Positions 34,281-40,975 of a stretch of 40,975 nucleotides of DNA are shown one piece after another (position 1 is the stretch's first letter; every line of letters starts with the position of its first letter). The notes under the pieces are model-generated. The model did no database searches, was not told the DNA's origin, and saw only the letters and a list, made by a program, of their open reading frames with translations. The position numbers and the translations under genes are program-made. The DNA comes from an uncultured Flavobacteriales bacterium (GTDB lineage: Bacteria; Bacteroidota; Bacteroidia; Flavobacteriales_D; Sanyastnellaceae), in the NCBI GenBank assembly GCA_913051865.1, contig CAJXHE010000007.1:1-40975 (forward strand), read 5' to 3'.

Positions 34281-34589
34281 ATGCCGCTACCTACAACAGA
34301 TATGATTATCGCAACACTAAAAACGATTTTCGACCCCGAGATCCCCGTTGATATTTACGAATTGGGCCTGATCTATGAGGTGAAAATCTCTGATGAGGGT
34401 GCTGTAGATATAGAAATGACGTTAACCTCCCCAAACTGTCCTGTAGCCGAAAGCCTACCCAGAGATGTTGAAGACAAGGTTGCCGCAATGGAAGGCATTG
34501 TAAGCGCAAAAGTTGACATTGTTTTTGATCCACCTTGGACACAGGATATGATGAGTGAGGAAGCAAAACTTGAGTGCGGATTCTTATGA
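34281..34589 (+). CDS. DUF59 / MIP18-family Fe-S maturation protein (SufT-like)
   Basis: A 102-residue protein with the DUF59 fold: KTIFDPEIPVDIYELGLIYEVKI, MTLTSPNCPVAESLP with the conserved Cys, and the C-terminal VDIVFDPPWTQDMMSEEAKLECGFL. SufT-like proteins help mature Fe-S enzymes. In many Bacteroidota this gene lies with the suf genes, often next to sufE. Here it is over 20 kb away, between lysS and dxr. Its stop overlaps the dxr ATG by 4 bp (ATGA). PaaD-like phenylacetate genes are absent, which argues against that paralogue. Confidence 0.88.
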   Translation: MPLPTTDMIIATLKTIFDPEIPVDIYELGLIYEVKISDEGAVDIEMTLTSPNCPVAESLPRDVEDKVAAMEGIVSAKVDIVFDPPWTQDMMSEEAKLECGFL

Positions 34590-35761
34590 AGCCATCCGAT
34601 ACAGTGTCCGATTCCCCAACACGCGGCATAGCCATCCTTGGGTCAACTGGGTCAATTGGAACTCAGGCGCTCGATGTCATTCGAGAGCAGTCCGATTTTC
34701 TTCATGTTGAAGTTCTGTCGGCTGGGAGAAATGCAGACCTTCTGATCAAGCAGGCTTTAGAATTTAGGCCCAATGCAGTTGTAATCGCAGAGCATTCACT
34801 TCGAGATCGCGTTTTCGATGTGCTCTTTGACGAGGGCATTAAAGTCTATTCTGGTGCGGACGCCTTGGAGCAGATCGTAGAAATGGAGGGCATTGATATG
34901 GTTCTAACAGCACTTGTCGGGGCGGCCGGACTGAAGCCTACGCTAAGTGCGATTCGAGCGGGGAAACACATCGCTCTTGCAAACAAAGAGACGATGGTCG
35001 TGGCTGGAGAACTTGTAACTGCTGAGGCAAAAAAGGCTGGGGTTTCTATTCACCCTGTTGACTCGGAGCACAGCGCTATTTATCAATGTCTTGCTGGTGA
35101 ATTTCATAATCCCCTTGAGAAAATCATTCTGACTGCGTCTGGTGGGCCTTTTCGAGGATTCAATACTGAGCAATTGTCGCAAGTAACAAAGGCTCAAGCG
35201 CTTAAACATCCAAATTGGGATATGGGGGCAAAAATTACCATTGACTCTGCGTCTATGATGAATAAAGGATTAGAAGTCATTGAGGCCAAATGGCTTTTCG
35301 ATTTAAAAGCTGATCAAATTGAAATCATTGTTCATCCACAATCTATTATTCACAGCATTGCTCAATTCGAAGATGGCTCCATGAAAGCCCAGATGGGACT
35401 TCCTGACATGAAGCTTCCTATTCAATATGCGCTTACTTATCCGCGTCGTCTGTCGAATACATTTCCTAGATTTAACTTTTTAGACTATCCCGCATTAACC
35501 TTTGAGCAACCCGATTTCAAATCGTTCCGCAACCTGGGGCTCGCATTTGATGTTCTCGCAAAAGGAGGGAACGCGCCGTCTGTTCTAAATGCAGCGAATG
35601 AAGTTGCTGTTGCTCGATTTTTAAATGATGAAGTTTCGTTTCACCAACTCCCTGACATCGTAGAGTTTGCCCTCTCAAAAGTTGGGTTCCAGTCGAAACC
35701 AGACCTCGAAGCGCTTGTCGCTTCTGACACTGAGGCGCGTGCCCAGGCGAGAGCGTTTTAG
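34586..35761 (+). CDS. dxr: 1-deoxy-D-xylulose-5-phosphate reductoisomerase
   Basis: A 391-residue NADPH-dependent enzyme converting DXP to MEP, the second step of the non-mevalonate isoprenoid pathway. Motifs: IAILGSTGSIGTQALDVI (NADPH loop), ALANKETMVVAGELV, HPVDSEHSAIYQCL (metal-binding Asp and Glu), ITIDSASMMNKGLEVIEAKWLF, VHPQSIIHS, and GNAPSVLNAANEVAVARFL. I take ATG 34586, coupled to the DUF59 stop, rather than in-frame GTG 34574. It supplies precursors for the undecaprenyl carrier that UppP recycles. It converges on frr with 12 bp between stops. Confidence 0.97.
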   Translation: MKPSDTVSDSPTRGIAILGSTGSIGTQALDVIREQSDFLHVEVLSAGRNADLLIKQALEFRPNAVVIAEHSLRDRVFDVLFDEGIKVYSGADALEQIVEMEGIDMVLTALVGAAGLKPTLSAIRAGKHIALANKETMVVAGELVTAEAKKAGVSIHPVDSEHSAIYQCLAGEFHNPLEKIILTASGGPFRGFNTEQLSQVTKAQALKHPNWDMGAKITIDSASMMNKGLEVIEAKWLFDLKADQIEIIVHPQSIIHSIAQFEDGSMKAQMGLPDMKLPIQYALTYPRRLSNTFPRFNFLDYPALTFEQPDFKSFRNLGLAFDVLAKGGNAPSVLNAANEVAVARFLNDEVSFHQLPDIVEFALSKVGFQSKPDLEALVASDTEARAQARAF

Positions 35762-35773
35762 ATTACGTTTCGG

Positions 35774-36337
35774 TTATACCTTCATAATATCCGCCTCTTT
35801 GGTAGATAAAATCTCTTCAACATTTGTTGTATAGGCGTTTGTCATCTCTTGAACTTTCGCCTCTCCTGTCTTGAGCATATCTTCGCTCAAACCCTCTTCT
35901 TTTGCCGATTTAAGAATATCGTTTGCATCTTTCCTCGCAGTGCGAATAGATACTCTTGCCGATTCACCCTCACTTCTTGCGCGTTTAGAAAGTTCGATTC
36001 TTCTCTCCTCTGTAAGAGGTGGGACATTGATAATTAAAACCTCTCCATTATTTACTGGGTTCAAGCCCAAATTGGCATTAATTATACCCGTTGAAATAGG
36101 ATCTAGCATAGGCTTCTCCCAAGGCTGTACAACAAGTGTTCTGGCGTCGGTATTGTTCACGTTTGCAACTTGGCTGATAGGCGTCATCGTTCCGTAATAA
36201 TCAATCTTGACACTTTCAAGCATTGACGGGTGCGCCCTTCCAGCCCTCACTTTTTTAAGTTCCATTTTAAGGCGATCCGTAGCCTTGTCCATTTGTTCTT
36301 TTGCCTCCTCTAAGGCCATGTCTATTGCTTCCTGCAT
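35774..36337 (-). CDS. frr: Ribosome recycling factor
   Basis: A 187-residue RRF that, with EF-G, splits post-termination ribosomes. Signatures are MELKKVRAGRAHPSMLESVKIDYYGTMTPISQVANV, LVVQPWEKPMLDPISTGI, NLGLNPVNNGEVLIINVPPLTEERR and the C-terminal helical QEMTNAYTTNVEEILSTKEADIMKV. The start is ATG 36337, 19 bp after pyrH. The pyrH-frr pair follows tsf as in many bacteria. Confidence 0.97.
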   Translation of the reverse strand: MQEAIDMALEEAKEQMDKATDRLKMELKKVRAGRAHPSMLESVKIDYYGTMTPISQVANVNNTDARTLVVQPWEKPMLDPISTGIINANLGLNPVNNGEVLIINVPPLTEERRIELSKRARSEGESARVSIRTARKDANDILKSAKEEGLSEDMLKTGEAKVQEMTNAYTTNVEEILSTKEADIMKV

Positions 36338-36356
36338 ATCCTTTCTATTTATCCGC

Positions 36357-37132
<776 letters not shown>

Positions 37133-37165
37133 AAGTTTTGTTGTTTAATCGTTAGCCTACCTGGA

Positions 37166-37993
37166 TTATCCCAGGGCAATTCGGCTGAAACTTTCTACTT
37201 TTACGCCAGGACAAGATGCTTCAACATATTGTTCAACAGTGAGCTTGTTATCCTTAATAAATGGTTGATTTACAAGCGTCACCTCTTTGAACCACTTATT
37301 TAGTCGTCCCATTGAGATTTTATCTGCAAGTTCTGCAGGCTTGCCTTCTTGAATTGCAAGCTCTTTACCAATTTCTTTCTCTTTCGCAATAAGATCTTCT
37401 GGAATGAGTGATTGATTCACTGCAACTGGTGCCATCGCAGCAGCTTGCATTGCAACATCTCTACCAACAGTTGCATCAACTTGACCGCTGAACCCTACAA
37501 CAGTCGCAAGGCGGTTGCCTGGATGAATGTATGATATCACTGTGTCGCCTTTTGCAATGTCGAACGCGCCTATCTCTATGCGCTCTCCTATCTTACCTGT
37601 TTCCTCAACAATCTTGTCTGCAACCGTTAAATCGGATCCGGGGTATGTTTTTGCTAAAACTGCGTCTTTAGAATCACAACCTTCTGAGATTGCAAGATTC
37701 AAAAGCGTTTGAGCAACCGAAATGAAATCTGCATTTTGAGCTACAAAATCTGTTTCACAATTTAAGGATAATACAACACCTGTGTTGCCATCAGCACTGA
37801 CGCCTGAAAGGATAACTCCTTCACTTGCCTCACGATCGCCCCGCTTTGCAGCGACTTTTTGACCCTTCAAACGAAGAATCTCTACAGCTTTGTCCATATC
37901 TCCTTCGGATTCTTGGAGTGCTTTTTTGCAATCCATCATGCCGGCGCCCGTTTGTGTACGTAGCTTTTTTACTTCAGCAGCGGTAATACTCAT
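37166..37993 (-). CDS. tsf: Translation elongation factor Ts
   Basis: A 275-residue EF-Ts, the nucleotide-exchange factor of EF-Tu. Signatures are the N-terminal UBA-like TAAEVKKLRTQTGAGMMDCKKALQESEGDMDKAVEILRLKG, then LNCETDFVAQNADF and MQAAAMAPVAVN, and the C-terminal ASCPGVKVESFSRIALG. It follows rpsB by 32 bp and is followed by a strong terminator. Confidence 0.97.
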   Translation of the reverse strand: MSITAAEVKKLRTQTGAGMMDCKKALQESEGDMDKAVEILRLKGQKVAAKRGDREASEGVILSGVSADGNTGVVLSLNCETDFVAQNADFISVAQTLLNLAISEGCDSKDAVLAKTYPGSDLTVADKIVEETGKIGERIEIGAFDIAKGDTVISYIHPGNRLATVVGFSGQVDATVGRDVAMQAAAMAPVAVNQSLIPEDLIAKEKEIGKELAIQEGKPAELADKISMGRLNKWFKEVTLVNQPFIKDNKLTVEQYVEASCPGVKVESFSRIALG

Positions 37994-38025
37994 AATATTA
38001 TCTGTAAATGGTGTGATAGACTTTG

Positions 38026-38949
38026 TTAGTCCTTTTTTACTTCAGCGGGTTTCTCAACCTTGGTGACTTTCTTTCGAGCTCTCTTTGGCTTGACTTCTTC
38101 TGCGCCTCCTGCAGCTGCCTTAGGCTCTGCAGCTGCTGCTTCAGCTCCAGCTGAAATTGCAGCTGCTTTTTCTGCGGCATCTTTCGCCTCTGCAGCTGCC
38201 ACCTCTGCAGCTTTTGCTTCTTCACGCTGTTTTGCCTTCGCGTCAGCTTCAGCTTTATCAGCTTTACGCTCGTTTAAGCCTTCAGCTACTGCTTCAGCAA
38301 GGGTGCGTGTAATAAGATCTATTGATTTCGTTGCATCATCATTCGCAGGAATCACAAAATCCACATTACGCGGATCGCTGTTAGTGTCAACGATTGCAAA
38401 AACAGGAATATTTAGTTTTCTAGCCTCTGCAAGTGCGATGTGCTCTTTGCGAATATCAACGATGAAAATCGCCGCGGGAAGACGCGTCATGTCGACAATC
38501 GAACCTAATATATTATCTAATTTATCACGCTGTCTGCTCACTTGAAGACGCTCACGCTTAGAAAGAATCGCTAAAGTCCCATCTTCTCCCATCTTGTCGA
38601 TTTGGGTCATCTTACGAATCGCCTTACGGATGGTCCCAAAGTTTGTAAGCATACCCCCAGACCAACGCTGCGTCACATAGGGCATCCCTATAGAGGTGGC
38701 GTGAGTAGAGACGATGTCCTGACCTTGCTTTTTTGTAGAAACGAAAAGAATCTTCTTTCCGCTTTTTGCAATTTGTTTCATTGCAGCAGCAGCTTCGTCA
38801 ATCTTAATGATGGTCTTGTTCAGGTCAAGAATGTGAATTCCTTTCTTCTCTGTGAAGATAAATGGAGCCATGTGAGGGTTCCACTTGCTCTTAAGGTGGC
38901 CGAAATGTGATCCGGCTTCGAGCAGTTGCTCAAAATTTGTACGCGGCAT
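38026..38949 (-). CDS. rpsB: 30S ribosomal protein S2 with long Ala/Lys-rich tail
   Basis: The first 227 residues are ordinary S2: LLEAGSHFGHLKSKWNPHMAPFIF, KGIHILDLNKTI, QRWSGGMLTNFGTI, PAAIFIVDIRKEHIALAEARKLNIPVFAIVDTNSDP. A low-complexity tail of about 80 residues rich in Ala, Lys and Glu follows (38026-38268). It is predicted to be helical or disordered and ends in basic PKRARKKVTKVEKPAEVKKD. E. coli S2 has 241 residues, so this one is markedly long. The start codon is 124 bp after the rpsI stop, and that gap holds a 7-bp hairpin at 38992-39010. Confidence 0.96.
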   Translation of the reverse strand: MPRTNFEQLLEAGSHFGHLKSKWNPHMAPFIFTEKKGIHILDLNKTIIKIDEAAAAMKQIAKSGKKILFVSTKKQGQDIVSTHATSIGMPYVTQRWSGGMLTNFGTIRKAIRKMTQIDKMGEDGTLAILSKRERLQVSRQRDKLDNILGSIVDMTRLPAAIFIVDIRKEHIALAEARKLNIPVFAIVDTNSDPRNVDFVIPANDDATKSIDLITRTLAEAVAEGLNERKADKAEADAKAKQREEAKAAEVAAAEAKDAAEKAAAISAGAEAAAAEPKAAAGGAEEVKPKRARKKVTKVEKPAEVKKD

Positions 38950-38991
38950 GATATTAGTTTACTTTCCTAGTTTAAACAACTCTTAAGTAGC

Positions 38992-39010
38992 CATTCTCTC
39001 TTTGAGAATG
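38992..39010 (-). other. 7-bp hairpin in the rpsB leader
   Basis: CATTCTC-TCTTT-GAGAATG forms a perfect 7-bp stem with a 5-nt loop, 42 nt upstream of the rpsB ATG, in a 124-bp gap after rpsI. There is no T-run, so it is not a classical terminator. It could be part of a ribosomal-protein leader or chance. Confidence 0.3.
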
Positions 39011-39073
39011 AGTCGAAAGGGTTTGGATGCTAAACGGTTTATGAATAATTGAAGACGAATCAGGCGGCGGCCA

Positions 39074-39460
39074 TTATCGTTTTGAGAACTGTTCTTTCTT
39101 ACGCGCCTTTTTCCGGCCAAACTTCTTACGCTCCACCATACGTGGGTCGCGAGTCGTTAAACCTTCAGCTTTAAGGGCTGGCTTGTATTCTGGATCAATC
39201 TCTATGAGTGCTTTTGATATCGCTAAACGAACTGCTTCAGCTTGACCGGTGATGCCACCGCCAAAAACATTTACTTTAACGTCGTATTTACCTGCGGTTT
39301 CAGTAATCTCAAACGGCTGGTTAATTTTGTATTGAAGTGTCCCTGTTGGGAAGTAGTCTGTGTAATCACGCTTATTGATCGTGAATTTTCCCTTACCCTC
39401 TGAAAGGTAGAGTCGAGCTACTGCGTCTTTGCGACGGCCTGATGTGTTAGTTACTTCCAT
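39074..39460 (-). CDS. rpsI: 30S ribosomal protein S9
   Basis: A 128-residue S9: TSGRRKDAVARLYLSEGKGKFTINKRDYTDYF, VNVFGGGITGQAEAVRLAISKAL and the basic tail TTRDPRMVERKKFGRKKARKKEQFSKR, which reaches the P-site tRNA. It starts 8 bp after rplM, in the near-universal rplM-rpsI pair. Confidence 0.98.
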   Translation of the reverse strand: MEVTNTSGRRKDAVARLYLSEGKGKFTINKRDYTDYFPTGTLQYKINQPFEITETAGKYDVKVNVFGGGITGQAEAVRLAISKALIEIDPEYKPALKAEGLTTRDPRMVERKKFGRKKARKKEQFSKR

Positions 39461-39468
39461 GCTTAAGC

Positions 39469-39918
39469 TTAGTCGTTAAAAGTAATCGCTCTTGGCTGTT
39501 GAGCCTCGTGCTTGTGAGTTGCACCAACATATACGTGCATGTTGCGGAAAAGTGCTCTGCCTAAGGTGTTCTTAGGTAGCATACCTCTTACAGCTTCTTC
39601 CATCATTGAGAACGGCTTGCGTGCCATAACCTCAGCTGCGGTACGGCTGCGTTGACCACCAGGATACCCTGTGTGGCGTATGTATGTTTTCTGATCCCAC
39701 TTCTTGCCCGACAGAGTAATCTTCTCTGCATTGATGACTACGACATAATCCCCGCAGTCAGCGTGAGGTGTAAAGTTTGGCTTGTGCTTGCCACGAAGTA
39801 GTTTTGCTACTTCCGATGCAATGCGCCCCAAAGTCTGCCCATCAGCGTCAACCAATAGCCATTTCTTGTCGGCGTTCTCCTTATTTGCGGAGATTGTTTT
39901 GTAACTTAAAGTATCCAC
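39469..39918 (-). CDS. rplM: 50S ribosomal protein L13
   Basis: A 149-residue L13: [58 protein letters not shown], and the C-terminal [31 protein letters not shown]. It is the first gene of the ribosomal protein block and is preceded by a promoter with both a -33 and a -7 element. Confidence 0.98.
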   Translation of the reverse strand: MDTLSYKTISANKENADKKWLLVDADGQTLGRIASEVAKLLRGKHKPNFTPHADCGDYVVVINAEKITLSGKKWDQKTYIRHTGYPGGQRSRTAAEVMARKPFSMMEEAVRGMLPKNTLGRALFRNMHVYVGATHKHEAQQPRAITFND

Positions 39919-39962
39919 AGAGAATGTGTTGCGTGTTGTAGTTTCCCCAAAATTTAGGGATG

Positions 39963-39991
39963 CAAAGATAGTTAATAATGTGAATAACCAA
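39963..39991 (-). promoter_or_regulatory. Promoter of the rplM-rpsI operon
   Basis: TATCTTTG (39970-39963) is preceded by TTG (39991-39989) with an 18-nt spacer, fitting the Bacteroidota primary sigma consensus. The predicted leader is about 40 nt. It contains a short CCC-AAAATTTT-GGG-like self-complementary stretch that might have a role in autogenous control. Confidence 0.7.
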
Positions 39992-40011
39992 GCGTTTTAA
40001 GTGAACAAAGT

Positions 40012-40710
40012 TTACTTTTTTCCTTTCCGGCCTTTTAATTCGATGTCATACGTGCAAATAAGCCTGTGCTCGGTCCATGGGTCAGCCGTGTTTTTTTGTT
40101 GTTCAACTTGGTAGCCAAATGAAGCCCAGCGTCGTTTGGAAGTCTTTTTACTAAGGACAAATCGCACACGAAAATCGCTGTAATACCAACCAAAGTCTTT
40201 TTGACGGGTAAAGACCTCTGTGGAAACAGTCGCCTTCAGTTTTTTTGATGCTTGACAATGTATGGCTCCGCGAAGCCTGACGGCCTGTGCGAAACCCGCC
40301 TCTTTGATAGATGATTGATATCGCAACCGACAAGATACAGCCACGTTTTCGGAGAGGTCGGTTTTCCATCTTGCGGAACCCGAAAGGCGTCGAATGGGTT
40401 CCCACATGAAATTGTCTGCGCGAGACATCCCTAAGCGAAGAGAAGTGGCAACCTTCACGCCTGGGGCAACTGAGGAGAGGTCTTGAGAGACTCCAACATC
40501 TGCAAAAGCAGAGCCAAGGCGAGAAAAATCGTAGTCCCAGCGTGCCTGCGTTTCTACTTCGTAGCTGAAGTTTTCAAAAACATCTTGAGAGATTCCTGCA
40601 CCAGACCAAAGGCCATAATCTGTCCACTGTGCATGTAAATTGTCCACAGCAACAAAGATGAAGAGCGCGATGACATGTGCCCGAATGATCGCCGTCTTAG
40701 TAATTGTCAT
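40012..40710 (-). CDS. DUF2490-like outer-membrane beta-barrel protein
   Basis: A 232-residue protein started at ATG 40710 (MTITKTAIIRAHVIALFIFVAVDNLHAQ, a signal peptide). The upstream part of the frame overlaps the preceding gene. The mature part has alternating hydrophobic strands: WTDYGLWSGAGISQDVFENFSYEVETQARWDYDFSRLGSAFADVGV, RRLSGSARWKTDLSENVAVSCRLRYQSS, and RRWASFGYQVEQQKN near the end. This fits the small barrels of DUF2490 in Bacteroidota. Function is unknown. Its start overlaps the end of the upstream gene by 14 bp. Confidence 0.65.
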   Translation of the reverse strand: MTITKTAIIRAHVIALFIFVAVDNLHAQWTDYGLWSGAGISQDVFENFSYEVETQARWDYDFSRLGSAFADVGVSQDLSSVAPGVKVATSLRLGMSRADNFMWEPIRRLSGSARWKTDLSENVAVSCRLRYQSSIKEAGFAQAVRLRGAIHCQASKKLKATVSTEVFTRQKDFGWYYSDFRVRFVLSKKTSKRRWASFGYQVEQQKNTADPWTEHRLICTYDIELKGRKGKK

Positions 40711-40975
40711 AGATAACAAATGGGTCGAGATGTATAACATCGTCTTTGTCTTGAATCTCGATTTCATAGGAAACAGGCACGCGAGGTAGCGGGGTTGAGG
40801 TGACAGAAGTGTCCTCTGAATATACATAGAGGGTATAGTCACCTGTGCGGAGCCATTCGAATGTGAAGTCGCCATCAGGATTCGTATCTACCTTATCATC
40901 TGGACCTAGGCGATCCCCATAAATAATAAACACCTCTACATTTGAAGCAGCAATCGTGTCGACATCGGATTGGGG
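40697..40975 (-). CDS. Hypothetical protein, partial (N-terminus beyond the right edge)
   Basis: A frame open to the right edge encodes the last 92 residues of a protein. The segment VDTNPDGDFTFEWLRTGDYTLYVYSEDTS resembles a Cna-B / carboxypeptidase-regulatory-like beta-sandwich, in which a G-[DE]-Y-x-L strand is typical. No transmembrane segment or T9SS sorting domain is visible at the C-terminus (HLDPFVIYDNY). The family cannot be named from this fragment. It overlaps and probably couples to the DUF2490-like gene. Confidence 0.7.
   Translation of the reverse strand, partial: PQSDVDTIAASNVEVFIIYGDRLGPDDKVDTNPDGDFTFEWLRTGDYTLYVYSEDTSVTSTPLPRVPVSYEIEIQDKDDVIHLDPFVIYDNY

Noticed and set aside
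38060-38545. Plus-strand Ala/Ser-rich frame of 161 residues opposite rpsB
   Set aside because: It is the antisense reading of the GC-rich Ala/Lys codons of the S2 tail; the conserved S2 protein is on the minus strand.

Overview
The window reads as a chromosomal segment of a free-living Bacteroidota, most likely a marine member of the Flavobacteriales. The evidence is two type IX secretion system (T9SS) cargo proteins, one with a type A and one with a type B (gliding-motility-associated) C-terminal domain; a Bacteroidota SUF operon; the Bacteroidota-specific neighbours ftsX, DUF3098 and uppP; the block rplM-rpsI-rpsB-tsf-pyrH-frr; and promoter elements of the Bacteroidota form TAnnTTTG. The taxon is inferred from gene content only. 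No rRNA, tRNA, insertion sequence, prophage, CRISPR array or other sign of recent transfer was seen. The segment is dense: the longest gap without a gene is about 200 bp.

Layout. 1-2493 (minus): a T9SS type A protein with a Cys-rich repeat, followed by a DUF1800 protein cut by the left edge. 2561-3850 (minus): aminopeptidase P, divergent by only 25 bp from a plus-strand cluster at 3876-6542 (2-aminomuconate deaminase-like RidA, tryptophan 2,3-dioxygenase, M23 lipoprotein). 6543-13373 (minus): sufA-B-C-D-S, then sufE and a lipid/polysaccharide flippase. 13489-19792 (plus): ftsX, DUF3098, uppP, a lipoprotein, an AsmA-like protein, a conserved hypothetical and rsmI. 19807-24949 (minus): a large T9SS type B protein with a nidogen-like domain, then radA. 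25077-26870 (plus): lepA. 26867-32670 (minus): a TonB-dependent receptor, an SIS sugar-phosphate isomerase, lipB, an orphan LytTR response regulator and rlmN. 32772-35761 (plus): lysS, a SufT-like DUF59 protein and dxr. 35774-40975 (minus): a partial hypothetical, a DUF2490-like membrane protein, and the translation block rplM to frr.

How the genes work together. Most are housekeeping: Fe-S cluster assembly (sufABCDS, sufE, DUF59), envelope lipid carrier recycling and division (uppP, ftsX), isoprenoid and lipoate synthesis (dxr, lipB), translation and RNA modification (lysS, lepA, rlmN, rsmI, ribosomal proteins, EF-Ts, RRF), DNA repair (radA) and tryptophan breakdown. The surface functions are the T9SS cargo, TonB receptor, flippase and DUF2490-like protein.

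The most notable signal is promoter architecture. At five genes a perfect TAnnTTTG element sits exactly 4 nt before the ATG (sufA, sufE, DUF3098, rlmN, lysS), and at three more a near match does (ftsX, pepP, ridA). This predicts leaderless mRNAs and corrects several start codons. No wholly new multi-gene system was found.
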